Part shown: piece by piece, positions 10,059 through 22,400 of the stretch | Position numbering within the stretch: position 1 is the first letter of the stretch | Layout: the number at the start of each line of letters is the position of its first letter | From: Bimuria novae-zelandiae CBS 107.79 | Lineage: Eukaryota; Ascomycota; Dothideomycetes; Pleosporales; Didymosphaeriaceae | Direction: 5' to 3' | Assembly (NCBI GenBank): GCA_010015655.1 | Contig: ML976656.1 | Coordinates: 1,926,883 to 1,990,882 of the forward strand | Length of the DNA: 64,000 nt | Translations under genes and position numbers: made by a program | Notes under the pieces: model-generated | Seen by the model: the letters and a program-made list of their open reading frames with translations, nothing else | Told to the model about the DNA's origin: nothing | The model's database searches: none

Positions 10059-13000
10059 ATGTTAAAGGCTATCTCGTCGATCATCCTTCAAGGGCCACAT
10101 AACTGGGAACTATGGATCTATACTGTTAAAAGGCTCGCAGAGGCTGGAGACGTATGGGGATATATCAATCCAGACCTGCCACATCCGTCGACACTAAACA
10201 AGCCTCTACAACCTACACAGATCTATGCTGCCAACGACGACGGATTACCAGCAACAGAACCTACCCCTAAAGCTCGAGCGCAGTACAATTAAGACATAAG
10301 TCTTTACTATAGAGAGCTTAAAGAATACAGGCAAACTAAAGATAAGATTAGGTAGATTAAAGCGCATGTAGCTAACATAATTACGCAGGACCTAGTCTAT
10401 TAAATTAAGGACTAAGAGTCCCTCCACGATTAGCTTAAGACTCTACAGAAGCTCTACAGTCCCACAACAGCTAATCGAGAATATCAGGTCCAGAAAGCAT
10501 ACAACACCGCTAAAGTTCTGCACGCTCGTAGAGAGAACCTCGAAAATTAGTGCAGCACATTCCTTGCTGCCTATAATAGGGCTAAACAACTCCAGCTACC
10601 AGAGACGCATGGCTACAGACTACACAAGGATCTCATACGAGCCATTAAACAGATTAATCCTGGATACGCTGCTACTATCGCGATTACTATATTTAACGCA
10701 GAAGCAAGCTCCCACAACGACTCTATATAGCTAATATTGCCTAATCTACTAGCTAGTTACCTACGCTACTATTGCACAACCATAACGAAATTAACCGCCT
10801 AGAGTGGAGTATTTGCAGCTACATTAAATCAAGAAGAGTCTCTATACAAACAAAACAGTAGAAAGAGATCTCGCCAGGACAAGCTATTAAAGCTATTAAA
10901 ACCATGCCTCTGTGGAGACCTACACTACTGGGGACAGTGTCCGTACATTGACACCTCACTACGCAAAGGAGGATTTGTTGAAGACCCTAAAAAAGCTAAG
11001 AAAATAGCAGAGTTTGAAGCTAAGGATAAGAATAGCATATTAAATAAAATTTAGGAGAAAAACCAACGCTATAAGAAGTAAAGGACCCACAAGAGCCATA
11101 TAGCAGAACCTAATTTAATAGAAATTGACGCAGGCAATGCACCTATAAGCGACCTTCTAAATAAGGCATATACTATCTACTTATTAGCATTTAATAATTA
11201 GCTAGCGCACCGAAACTTCCCGCTTTTCCACTTATGGACGCTAGACCCCGCTACTAATATCCACATCTGTAATAATCCGACCGAGTTCTAATGGAAAGCT
11301 CCTGTATTACCTAACGATATCGTACTTGTAGGCGGCACTGAGATGACTATCCAGGCATGGGGAGAAGTCGAGATACCTCTATTAACACTATAAGGACAAA
11401 AGAAAATAAAGCTTAAGAGTGTAGCCTTAATCCCTAGCTTTTTCACAAGCCTAGTCTCTCTAGCCCGGCTATTATCGTCAAACGTCCATTTTGACTCTGG
11501 CAGAAATGCACTATATCGATCTAACTTATTAGGCTTACGAGTAGAAGACATCGCCACCCTTACTAGACTAGGTGGACACTAGCTAGTAGTCTATCGAACT
11601 AAACCTCTATCTACTCAATCCGCTTAGGCGTAGGCTTTTATAACCTATTAACGTTAGCTATAATACTCTGCTCTACTGCCTAGACTAAGATCACTTAGCA
11701 AGTCTTAGCTCTATATACTAATGGGATATCTAAGTAGTAACGCTATTAATTAACTATAGAATTACGTAATAGGCATATAGCTATCCACTAGATCTGCTCC
11801 TTAAATAATTAACTACGAAGAATGCCTATAAAGTAAAGCACATTAAATTATCTCACGGCGAAATAGCCATGAGATTGGAGCCACAAGAGCCTTTAAAACT
11901 ATTACTATTAATCTTATTGAGCTTGATGCAAGAGCCTATAATGGCGACCGATACGTCTTCCATAGGTTTGATCTATTCTCGAAATTCCATTTCGTCTATA
12001 TAATACCTAGACGGGACAAGCTTATGCTCCTGTCTATCATCAGACGACTGGATTAAATAATTAAACGAGAATTTAACATAACTGTCACCTTTCTTATCGC
12101 TGACGACGAGCGAGGATATGGCCTGACAGACGACTCTGCTAGAGACTACTGTTAGAGAGAAGGTATCAAGCTACTAATTAGAGCTCTATACACTAAGGAG
12201 TAAAACAGATTAGCAGAGCGCTTTAGCAGAAGTCTTATTAAAAGAAGTTGTTTAATAAAGATTACTTTAAACCTACCTCTAACACTTGGCTCTAAAATCT
12301 ACTCTATAGTAGTATACCTGCTTAATCGCACACCCACGCGATTACTAGGCTAGAAAACACTATTTAAAATTGCCTATGGCAAGAAACTATTAATTACTTA
12401 CCTACGCGTTTATAACTACCGAGCATACGCACTGCGCAAGTAGATACCATGTATAGATAAGCTTAGTCCTTAAGTACTAGTAGGATATCTAGTTAGCTAC
12501 GACTTATTAAATATCTACTAGATCTAGATGCCTAAGGCGAGAAGTCGAGCATATAGAGGTAAAGTAATTTGTGTAAGAGACGTTACCTTTAAAGAAGACC
12601 TCTTTTATTAGCTACATAATAAAATAGATCCTCTCCTATAAGGCTCTAAGCTAGAGTAATTTACTTACGAGTATTAACTACCTTTAATACGTAGCTAAGA
12701 CAGCTCTATAGAAGATTTATTAGAAGACGAGCTTACGTTAGATTTAAACTAGTCTAGCTAGACTGCTGCTTCTATAGAATAAAGCTAATTAACGCAAAAA
12801 GAAATAATAACCCTACGTTAAACTAGAAGTTATAATCTGCAGCTTCTAACACTAAGTTAAACAAAGACTACTAAGGTTTATAGTAGCTTATAGGGCTCGC
12901 CTTATAACTACTCACCGCGCTTACTATTAGCTACGCTAGCCAGCCTACCTGTAATACCTACATCCTCAAGAAAGCGCAAGCGTTAAACATCAGACTCTAT

Positions 13001-14783
13001 TTTACGAATAGACTTAAACTAAGTAGAGAATTAAGAACTAATTAATAGCAACCTTCGTTAGTCTTATATACTACCTAAAGGGTTAATAAGATCTAGAAAG
13101 CTATCTTAGAAGAGTAGTAGCTTCTTTATTAACACATACTGGTTAGCATACGTAGCAGCCTCAGCTACAGCATTAAAAACACGATTTCACTACACCAAGC
13201 TACCTCCTGAGCCGCGTCTCTATAGAGATGTGATGAGGATGCCATCTCCACACAAGGAAGGCTTTCTCCAGGCGATGCAACAAGAGATTAACAACGTGAA
13301 ATAAAAAGGCACGTACGAGAGGATTACTTAGCAAGAGTTAAATCTATAAGACTAAGAAGTTCTCCCGTTAATATAGGTCTTTAAGTTTAAGCTTAATAAT
13401 TAAGGATACCTTACGAAATACAAAGCGCGTATCTATGTACAAGGCAATCTATAGACAACTACTAAAGATACCTATGTAGCTACTTTAGTAGTTTAAATAT
13501 TCCGAGCTCTAGTTGCTATAGCGGCCTACTTTAATATAGAGATCCGTTAGTATAATACTATTAACGCATTTACAAACGCTTAGCTTGCAATACTAGTCTA
13601 TTATTATTTACTAGAAGGATTCTCTAATCCTAATTATTTATAGAAACTACGTCGAGCTCTATACGGCCTAAAGACCTCGCCACTACTCTGGTATTAAGAG
13701 CTTACTAAGACGCTCTTTGAACTAGGACTACACGAAGTTAAAGATGCTCCTTATCTATAGAAGAATGACAAGCTTCTAGTCTTCTTTTATATAGACGACA
13801 TCGTCGTACTCTGCCTACTAGCCTACAAAGCTGCACTACATGAATTCGAACAGAAGCTCTTGCATTAATATGAGATTCGATCTCTAGGAGAGCTTTAAAC
13901 GTTCTGTGGCATTTAAACGCATAGAGACCGTGAGAATGGCTCTATCTAGTTATTACAAACTTTATATATCGAGAAGCTTGCACAGAAGTTTCCTCTATTA
14001 AAGCTATATATAAAGTTACTAGCTACACTACTGCCTCTAGAAAAGTTATTGCCGTCAGAGGATTAAGCAAATGACTTTACTAAGCACAGATATGCCTAGC
14101 TTGTAGGATCTATAGGATATGCAGCTAGAGCTACCTGACCTAATGTCTTAAAAGCTTACTTAAAACTAGCTAAGTTTCTTACGAATCTATCTTTACGTTA
14201 TCTTGACGTAGCATACCAGACGATTGCCTACCTGCTAGAAACTAAAGATTAAGCGCTCTACTATACCGCTTCTATCTTAAACAAATTAGTCTATATAGCC
14301 GACCAACCTTAACCTGAGTTCTTTAGAGCAATAGATACATTATACGCTAATAACAAAATTACACGCAAGAGCTCACAAGACTATATCTTCTTTCTATTTG
14401 GCGGACCTGTAGACTGGAAAGCAACACTCCAACACTGTGTTATAAAGTTAACTATAGAAGCAGAGCTAGTCGCCGCATCGTCTATAGGCACTGAACTAAT
14501 CTGGTGGTGGAGAGTCTTTAAACAAATCGGCTTTAATCCAGATCATGAACGTCTTTTATACTGTGATAATCAGCAAACTATCCGACTTCTTACCTCTACT
14601 ACGCCTTGTCTTAAGACTATTGTACGGCACGTCGATATCTATCATCACTGGCTTTAACAAGAAGCTTAATCTAACAATATTAACCTCTTATACATCTAAA
14701 CAACCTGTTAACTAGCTGATGGCCTCACCAAGCTACTGCCTAGATAGAAACATAAAAACTGGGTTTCTCTTCTTTATTTTTAA
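10059..14783 (+). pseudogene. Copia-1 gag-pol polyprotein, RIP-inactivated
   Basis: A single frame runs from the ATG at 10059 to about 14783; the gag start, RT motif and RNase H all lie in the same phase. Domains in order are: a gag N-terminus (GPHNWELWIYTVKRLAEAG, from 10089); a zinc knuckle remnant CGDLHYWGQC near 10911; protease at about 11233 (WTLDPATNIHICNN, where the family has a catalytic DxG); integrase around 11930-12230; RT with YIDD at 13788-13799; and RNase H with AELVAASSIGTELIWWW near 14460 and a terminal ADGLTK near 14715. About 1574 codons fits a full Copia polyprotein. There are dozens of stops, nearly all at Gln or Trp positions. It cannot be translated, but the frame itself is intact. 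Confidence 0.9.
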
Positions 14784-15240
14784 CCTTTTCCTTCAAGCAA
14801 ATGAGCTTCCCTACTGTATAGTACTCTTCCTGGTTTTTCCCATGTGGTTTTTACAGGTTTAACGAGGCTATACATTTACCCAGTTCTATCCTGTTCCCCT
14901 TATACTGTACTCAACTTCATACTGTATTTCACATTATACACAGAGCAAACATGCTCGCATTATGTATCAAGCTCCACCTGCAAGGCTTATCAACCTCAGC
15001 ACAGAACGCGAAGCAATCAGGATCTCAGTACTAGCTCTAGGAGACGTCCTACTACTAGGGACGCCTGTAGTATAGAGCGAGATCCACCTACACTGCGACG
15101 GCGGACGGCTACCCACCTGGGACTGCACCAATACTCAGACTGGCACAAAAAGCTAGCTTCTCGACCCCAAAATGCAGCTGCCCCACAAAGGCAGAGGGGG
15201 AACTATAGCCAAAATCAGCTTCAAACATGCGTTCGAACCT
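14784..15240 (+). other. Copia-1 3' untranslated region, less mutated
   Basis: About 460 bp separate the end of RNase H from the polypurine tract. The stretch is GC-richer and less RIP-like than the element body. It holds a 132-codon open frame (14844-15242, plus) and a shorter frame on the other strand (15109-15294), neither resembling a known Copia domain. I regard it as 3' leader/UTR sequence, with a captured or extra ORF as the alternative. Confidence 0.5.
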
Positions 15241-15250
15241 GAAGGGGGTG
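15241..15250 (+). promoter_or_regulatory. Copia-1 polypurine tract
   Basis: GAAGGGGGTG lies directly before the 3' LTR at 15251. This is the expected place and composition for the plus-strand DNA primer. Confidence 0.75.
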
Positions 15251-15399
15251 TGTAAGCAGCCTAGGGCTATGTCACATGACGACACTAGTCTCATGAGTCA
15301 GCTTGATCACTATAAACGAGCCTCTGATCACTCCATGTACACACACACACAGAACACACACAATACACTACCTTTATACATACCACCCACCTGCTTACA
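15251..15399 (+). repeat. Copia-1 3' LTR (149 bp)
   Basis: Its length and ends are identical to 9816-9964, and it is followed by the target duplication CTATT at 15400-15404. Confidence 0.95.
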
Positions 15400-15404
15400 C
15401 TATT

Positions 15405-17581
15405 CTTTAAGGCTATAGATCATGGCTAGCATTTCTTTATTATATATATTGTAGTTTATCTGCGGGTCGCTTATTATCTTGGAATAGAAGGCTATAGGTC
15501 GCTAGAGTCTATTATCCTGTAGCTAAGAGAGTACGCTAGTAATAACACTATCGCTCGCGTTTGTTTCTATGCGTGTGACGCGATAGGGAGAGTAGTAAGT
15601 AAGTACGTTGTCTAATAGCATAAAGTCTTTAACTTGCTAAAAGGCTATAAGCTCTCGCTTTTTAAAAGTATGCTAGGCGCCCTTCTTAAGGAGCTTTATA
15701 AGTAGTCTAACAATACGTCTATAGTCCTTAAGGAAGGTTTAGTAGAAGTTATAAAAGCCTAAAAATAACTATATGCTTTTAACTATTATAAGCATAGGCT
15801 AGTCCTGCATAATAGCAATTTTCTCTAGGTCCTTCTAAATGCCTTAAGTGCTAATAATAAGGCTAAGGAACTTTGTCCTAGTTACTATAAACTTGCTCTT
15901 CTTAATGTCTACTTGCAAACTAGCGTCGCAAAGTCATTTAAGCACCTGCGTAACATGCTCCTTATAGTGTAGTAGATCCTCTAAGTAGATAAGGATATCG
16001 TCTAGATATACTATATAAAAGTTATTAAGTAGGCCATGCAGTACCCTATTAATATATCGCTAAAAGGTGGCAAGTCTATTATAAAGACTAAATAGGAGCA
16101 TATAATACTTATAGTTACTATAGCGTATACGAAACGTAGTTAGGTCCTCTGCTTTCTTATCTAGTTAAATGCGATAAAAGGCCTGCCGTACGTCTAGCTT
16201 AGTAAATATCTTAGTATAGGCGAGCCTCGCAAGGGTCTCTTAAATAAGTAGGATAAGATAGATATCTTTCTTTATAATAGCGTTAAGCTTGCGATAGTTA
16301 ATATAAAATTACTACCCCCCTCTAGGCTTCTTAGTAAATAGTACTAGTAAGGCGTAGGGCGCGTTGCTGTAAGTAATAACGCTACGTTAAAAGTAGTTAT
16401 TTAGGTAATCCTTAACAAGCTATAACTGCTCTAGAGACATGCTATATAGTAGGCTTAATATTAGTGTATTATCCGCAATTAGCTTAATATTGTGATTAAC
16501 GCTATCGCGGTGTAGAGGTAGTACGTTAGAGTCCTTTTTTAAGAAGTAAGCTAGGGTAGCGCCCGCATAGCCTAGAAACGGTAACTTCTCTATAAGAAGC
16601 TAGTAGAGTTCTTTATTTAGGTCTAGTAGGTCTGTCTAGCCTAGCTCCTCCTTGCGGTCTTAGATTAGCTTCTCTACTTTATAAATACTAATATAGCTAA
16701 TAACTATCTCTTTTTAACGCGTATTAATTATAAATGCCGTAGCTTTTATAATATTAATCTTAAGGCCTGCCTTAGCGAGGTCCTTGCGGGAGACAGGTTT
16801 AGGGTAAGTTAGCTATTGCTCTTATAACGGTAGCGCTTAGTAGTAGAGCTACTCCTCTATCTTCGCTAGGTTCTTCTAGTAGGTACGACGCTAAGGGGAT
16901 TGCTGCGATGAGCGGTAGATATGCCGTATAATAGCCACGTCTATAAGCTTGTCACGTTAGTTAGCATTTGCCTAATACTTAGGATTAATTCCTGTAGCTA
17001 TGCCCCGCGTTAGGATAATAATATCTTATTTATAGTTAATCTGTGTTGTGTCTAGCTACTTAAGTATCTACTACTTATAGTTAATCTAGACGTTAGCTTC
17101 CTCGAGAAGCTTGCGGCTAACTATAAGGTTATGGCAACTAGTGTCGCAGGGTATAAAGTAAGTAGTAAGGCGGTAGCTATCTAGCACTAGGTTAGCCTAG
17201 AAGTGCTTATTCACCTGCCCGTTTAGTTAACTATTATATCTAGCTAGGGGAATAGCATCTATGCTTTTAATAAATACCTTAAGTCCCTTCTTAATTATGT
17301 AGAGGTATTTAAAGTAGACTAGGACGTAACTACCTGCGCCTGTATTAATAAGAGCCTTTAATCTAATTGCTAGCCCGTTTGTTAAGATGCGGCAGGGCAG
17401 AGTGAAAGCACTTTCGCTAAATAAGAAGTCTCGTATACTAGCAGCTCCTATAGGATTCTCTAGGAAGGAGACTTCCCCTAGAGTAATACTTTTCTTAATT
17501 TCTTATTAGAAGAGAGGAAGCCTCTGTCCTTAGACTTATAATATACCTCTTTATTAGCTTATAGTGCTAAATCGCTGGCCT
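15405..17581 (-). pseudogene. Gypsy-2 pol 5' part: protease, reverse transcriptase, RNase H start
   Basis: Reading on the reverse strand from 17581, the protease appears near 17360 as KALINTGAG, where Gypsy proteases have DTGA; the catalytic Asp is Asn here. RT follows, with INYRKLNAI near 16300, KLDVRQAFYRI near 16200, and the active-site motif YLDD at 15997-16008 (VYLDDILIYLEDL). RNase H begins near 15570 with RIETNASDSV and reaches NYNIYNKEMLAMIYSLKE, where Copia-1 interrupts it. The rest continues at 9810. The order and motifs are those of Ty3/Gypsy pol. Stops are scattered throughout. Confidence 0.88.
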
Positions 17582-17594
17582 CTAACGCTTTCTA
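17582..17594 (+). repeat. LINE target-site duplication, left copy
   Basis: CTAACGCTTTCTA is repeated at 23504-23516, immediately after the 3' tail of the LINE. A 13-bp duplication is typical of target-primed insertion by an APE-type LINE. Confidence 0.85.
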
Positions 17595-17701
17595 CACCTT
17601 CACCAACTTTAGGAATTTCGAGAAAGTGGTAAAAATTGCGAAATCTTTATCCCGTTCATCTCACTTTCACCTGAAATCCTACTCCTAGCCATCCTCAGGC
17701 A

Positions 17702-17715
17702 CCGCACGCGTGCGG
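17702..17715. repeat. Perfect 14-bp palindrome in the LINE 5' UTR
   Basis: CCGCACGCGTGCGG is its own reverse complement and lies just upstream of the first ATG of ORF1 (17723). It could fold in the RNA or bind a dimeric protein; there is no direct evidence for either. Confidence 0.6.
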
Positions 17716-17731
17716 TGGGCTGATGATAGCG

Positions 17732-19459
17732 ATGGAGACGCCTTAGAGGCCCCTTTCGGGGGCCTCTACAGCGACCCGCCCCGCAGACCTTGAGTCTGCG
17801 CGGCAGACTAACATCCAGCACCCCTCTAGGAAGCGCTAATAGACTAATATCCGCCCTCCTAGACACCTTTCCTTTAGTGGAGGCGTGCCTATCCGCCTAG
17901 AAGCTGCTATAGATATAGCGGCTAATGCCCTTACCTCCCACCTTACGGCTGCGCGCAAGGCGGCAGAGACCTAAGAGAAAGTTATAATAGCTATAGCTAA
18001 AGCTATTAACTACTACGTTGCTAATCTTAAGCGCCTAAAGGAGCTAGCGGCTGCCTCTACCCTCCGTAACCGCCTTATACAGACACTAAAAAATTCGGCT
18101 ACGCCAAGCCCTCGTCCGAATGTAGCTAGGACTGGCTACGACTCGACAACCACCGCCTACACCACGGACAGCGACAGCGGCCTTGCCGCCCAGCCCCAGA
18201 GGACATGGGCAAGCGTAGCATCCGCCTCCCACGGAGACAGCGGATACACGACGACCACAGGCAGCAGCAGGAAATCCACAACTACGGATAAGTGGCAAAC
18301 CACACCTAGACAGGTAATAGACTCACGGATTTTACTTACAGTCGCGGACCTGGCTAATCGGTTAGGCCAGACCTCTGCCTTTGCTATACGAACGGCTATC
18401 TGCGCCGCTATAGGGCTCGACCCCAGCGCTATCCCTACGGCCATAAGGACCCGCACTGGGTGGGCCATCACCCTAGCCTCCAACAACATACGACAGCAAC
18501 TTATGGAACAGGAAAAGAAGGAATTGATAATGAGATCTATCAAAGCTAATAGCGCTAAGTTACCCACGCGATGGGTTAACTATGCCGTACCTAGAGTACC
18601 TAGCAGCTACCGCTCGCTGCTAGGGGAAGACGTGCCCTACTCCCTTTAGATAATAGTGGATGAGGTTTACACGTAGATAAAATAACACCCCGTAAACTGT
18701 CGTCCCTCTCGACACGGCCCTAATTAATTTAGACATACTACCTGGATAGTGTCCTTCGAAAAGCCTGCGGCGGCTTTCCGCCTCTTTGGTGCCAGCGACC
18801 TTTCCCGCGAGATAAGCAAGAAGCGAGCTATAGAACGCCATGACCCTGGCTGCTAGGGCTACTGCAACGCAGCACGCTGCACACGCACACCCTGCTGCCG
18901 TAACTACGAAAAGAAACCTAGCGAGCACGAAGGCCTAATAGGAGACGACTACGCTTATAAATAATAATGCCTTAACTATCGCGGCCTACACGCCGTAGAC
19001 GACCCCACCTGCCTAGTTAAACCTAGGCGAGTGAATAGCCGCATTATTTAACTAACTTGCCACAAACTAGTGACACTAAAACGCGCTAGATAAAAGGCTT
19101 TTAACTAGTTATATAACTTACACCCTTAACCTAAGCCCACCGCCTAGGGCCAGGGCACCTCCCCTAGCGGAGAAGACAACAACCAAACTAAGTCTATATT
19201 AACAATACTAAGTCAGCCAGAGCAGGAACTGGTGACCCAAAGCCATCGTCCCCTAAGAGGACCTCGACGCTCGACCCCGTACCCCGACACCGCCTCACGA
19301 CAAGCCGCTCCACGCCTATCGAACAGGCCTATGCGGTCCTCTGCGCCCACAAGCGACAGCCTAAACCTCGCCGCGCTTTCTGCCAGAAGCGCGAGACAGG
19401 AAGAGCACACACAGTCCTCCTCACAGGAGGACCAGACCATGGACGAATCCTCAAGCTAA
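17732..19459 (+). pseudogene. LINE ORF1 (gag-like RNA-binding protein)
   Basis: ORF1 proteins of Tad/Jockey-like LINEs bind the element RNA. The frame can be followed from an ATG at 17732 (another in frame at 17723) to the TAA at 19457-19459. It has an Ala-rich N-terminal region with possible helices (about residues 50-110), a Ser/Thr-rich linker, a middle conserved-looking region with TVADLANRLGQTSAFAIRT (from 18339), and a cysteine cluster at 18851-18905 (C-x3-C-x5-C-x4-CC) as expected for gag-like zinc knuckles, with the last Cys position now Tyr. The C-terminal tail from 19200 is Ser/Arg/Gln-rich and free of stops. Stops elsewhere fit Gln/Trp codons. Confidence 0.8.
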
Positions 19460-22400
19460 TAAGGAACAACCGCCGCAGACCCACCCTACGTAGGGAGCCT
19501 AATATTAAAGTATGCTAGATAAATATTAGTAAAAGTGGCCCAGCATATACAGCCACCCTTAAGATTACTTTTAGGGAGGGTATCGACGTTATCTGCATGT
19601 AAGAGCCGGCTACCTGGCCAGGCACACGCACTTCGAACCACCCTAACTATAACCTCCACCTACTAGTAGATGGCTAGGACAGCCAGGAGACCTGGGAGGC
19701 AGACCGCCCCCAGGTCCTTATCTTTACCTATAAGGGAAACCGATTAAAAATCACACCACGCACTCTACTCTATGACTAGGATATATAGTAGATAGACGTT
19801 AACAGAATCTTAATACTTAATACTTACTAGGCGCTACAGACTACGCCCGTTCTCAACTACATTACCTACCTCACCCCGCCTAACAGATGCCTAGCTGGGG
19901 GCGACCTCAACGCTAAACATGACATGTTTAAACCTAGTGTCACGACTACACATAGCGGCGCCGAACTGGCCTAATGGGCCACAGACAGCGGCATGGACTA
20001 TATTGGAGAGCCCAGGGTCCCCACCCACCGTGCGGGACACGTTATAGACCTCTCCTTTTGCAATATCCCCTTTACTACTACAGCGGTACAAGCGGACATG
20101 AACTGCAGCTTAGACCACAACACGCTAGTTACTACAATACCTGGCAAGGGATAGGAGCTGCTCGACTAGTTCTAATATAGGATCCCCACTACGAAGCTCC
20201 CGCTATTTATTAACGCTATTACTAATAGGATAAAGGGCACCCCTAGCTTAAACGGGCCACGGACTCGCGAGCACGTTGACAGGCGCGTTACTACCCTAGA
20301 AGAAGTCCTTATAAACGCCCTAGAAATAGCAGGCAGGAAGAAAAGAGGAACAGGCCATTCGGCGCCGTAGTAGACGGACGCCTGCAAATAAGCTTACCAG
20401 GCACACTTAAACTCGCTAGACAGCCATACTAGGCGGGACCCCTCTAAGGAGACGCGCACCTTCTTAGCAATAGTCTATAAAGTAAAAAAGAAATACTAGC
20501 AACACACTATAGACAACGCGGCAAACGACTAAGAACTTTTCTAAATTATTAACTAGTATAAGCTAGAACCCACTAGGACCTAGGCGCCAATGGTTTTTAG
20601 AGGCGTAGAGGCGACTAAGGACAAGGATAAGACTAAGATGCTTTAACAAGCACTACTTTACAGATTTACGCTAGAGGACGACCTGCTAGAACCGCCCTCC
20701 CCACAAGAGAACCCCACAATCCCTTAGGACACATACCTATCTATTAAAGAGACAGAGCGCTGCGTAATTAGGGTCTCTAGCACCTCACTAGGCGTAGACA
20801 ATATAACCGTCCGACTGCTCACAGCATGCTGAAACCACATTAAACAGTACGTCTGCGACATCTACCGCGACCTACTTAAGCTTAATCACTATCCCGCCGC
20901 CTGGAAGGACAGAGAGATCGTGTTTATCAGGAAGCATGGCAAGAAGGACTACACGGTTCTAGGCTCTATAAGACCCCTCGCCATGCTACTCTGCCTCGGC
21001 AAGGGATTTAAAAGGATTGTCGCCCAGCGCATAGCCCACTTAGCTATACTGCATGGCGTACTAAGCCCCTAACATAGAGGGGCTCTGCCAAAAAGGTTAG
21101 CTATAGATTTAATTGCCGCCTTCACCCACGACGTAGAACTGGCCTTTAGCAAAGGCTAGCACGTCACCATAGTTACTATAAACATGCTTAGGGCCTTTAA
21201 CGCCCTCCTCGTTAACCACCTACTACACCAAATAAAAGGACAAGACTAGCACCAAAAAGTGCTCGTGCTCACGCGCAACATTCTTACGAACCGACACATA
21301 CTTGTCCGCCACGGCCAACACCGATCCGGCCGCCACCCAGTGGCCTGCGGCACCCCACAGGGCTCGCCCCTCTCACCGGTTATCTATATGCTGTACCTGG
21401 CGGAACTTCTCCTCTAGGACACCACGCTGCGATTTGGATATGCTGACGATATTTGCCTATATAAAGCCACTTATAGCCTAGACTACAACGTTAAACAAAT
21501 CGCGGAAGACGTCCGCAACATTATTAGATATAGCGCAGATAATAAGATTACTTTCTTACTAAATAAGCTTAAAATAATATATCTCACACGGTAGAAAGGA
21601 GACTACGCGCCTCCCTGTATCGTTAACGAGAACCTCACTATATATCCTATTTTTCCTAAGAGTGGGAACGGGGCCCTGCGCTGGCTAGGCGTATAGTTTA
21701 ACAGGAAGCTAACCTTTAAGGCCTACGTCGCGACTTGCGCTGCTAAGATAAGGGTTGTCGCACACCACATTCGCAGCTTGGCTCGGATTAAACACGACCC
21801 CCTACCAGGGTCCCTTCGTAAGGCGGTGATCGCCTGCGTCCTCCCACGGCTCCTTTACGGTGCGGAAGCCTAGTACGGAGGCAGAACCAAGCCCTCTAGA
21901 ATCATGTGCTAATTAAGAAGCGCTAAGGTAAGCACCTAACTAGGCTAGTATATTAACGTACTTAATAAAGTCCTTAAGTAGACATGCAGAGCCGTCGCGC
22001 CGGCCTATTAGACCACACCTACTATCGCTATCTTCCAGGACGCAGGACTCCCCTTAGCGGTAGTAGCACTCAAGACATGTAAGTTTCGCTTTATAGCATA
22101 CTTACTAATGGTTAACGATAAACACCCGCTAACTACTAGGACCCTCCTACCTATAGTTAGAAGAGGCTAAGGCGCAGGCCTCCTACAAAGAGCCCGCTTA
22201 AAGGTATAATAACTCGCACAGATCTTTAACCTGGTACCTCGACCAGATTTCCGCGCCCCCCACTACTCCCCCAGGAGCCGCACCAACCCCATAGACTAGG
22301 CAGCCAAGAAGGACGCCGCCCGTCTTTTTAAGGAGTAGTGGGCTCTCCTCCCACCAACCGCTATTACCGTCTTCTTAGACAGCTCTAAATAATGGATTGA

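Larger units (their letters stand above)
9816..15399 (+). mobile_element. Copia-1: Ty1/Copia retrotransposon inserted in Gypsy-2
   Basis: This 5584-bp element has 149-bp LTRs (9816-9964, 15251-15399), TG...CA ends and 5-bp target duplications CTATT (9811-9815, 15400-15404). A primer-binding site follows the 5' LTR and a polypurine tract precedes the 3' LTR. The gene order gag, protease, integrase, RT, RNase H is that of Copia elements. The LTRs differ by a handful of transitions. It is less mutated than the surrounding Gypsy elements but carries many in-frame stops. Confidence 0.95.

Noticed and set aside
14844..15242. A 132-codon frame as a real extra gene of Copia-1
   Set aside because: No recognisable domain, low complexity Arg/Thr/Gln content, and an opposite-strand frame overlaps it. 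It is kept only as an observation on the 3' region.
18157..18567. A 136-codon minus-strand frame opposite LINE ORF1
   Set aside because: It lies opposite a well-supported ORF1 in a GC-rich stretch where chance frames are common, and it has no recognisable feature.
19891..20387. Several short frames on both strands within LINE ORF2
   Set aside because: They are shadows of the endonuclease region; the ORF2 frame carries the conserved motifs.
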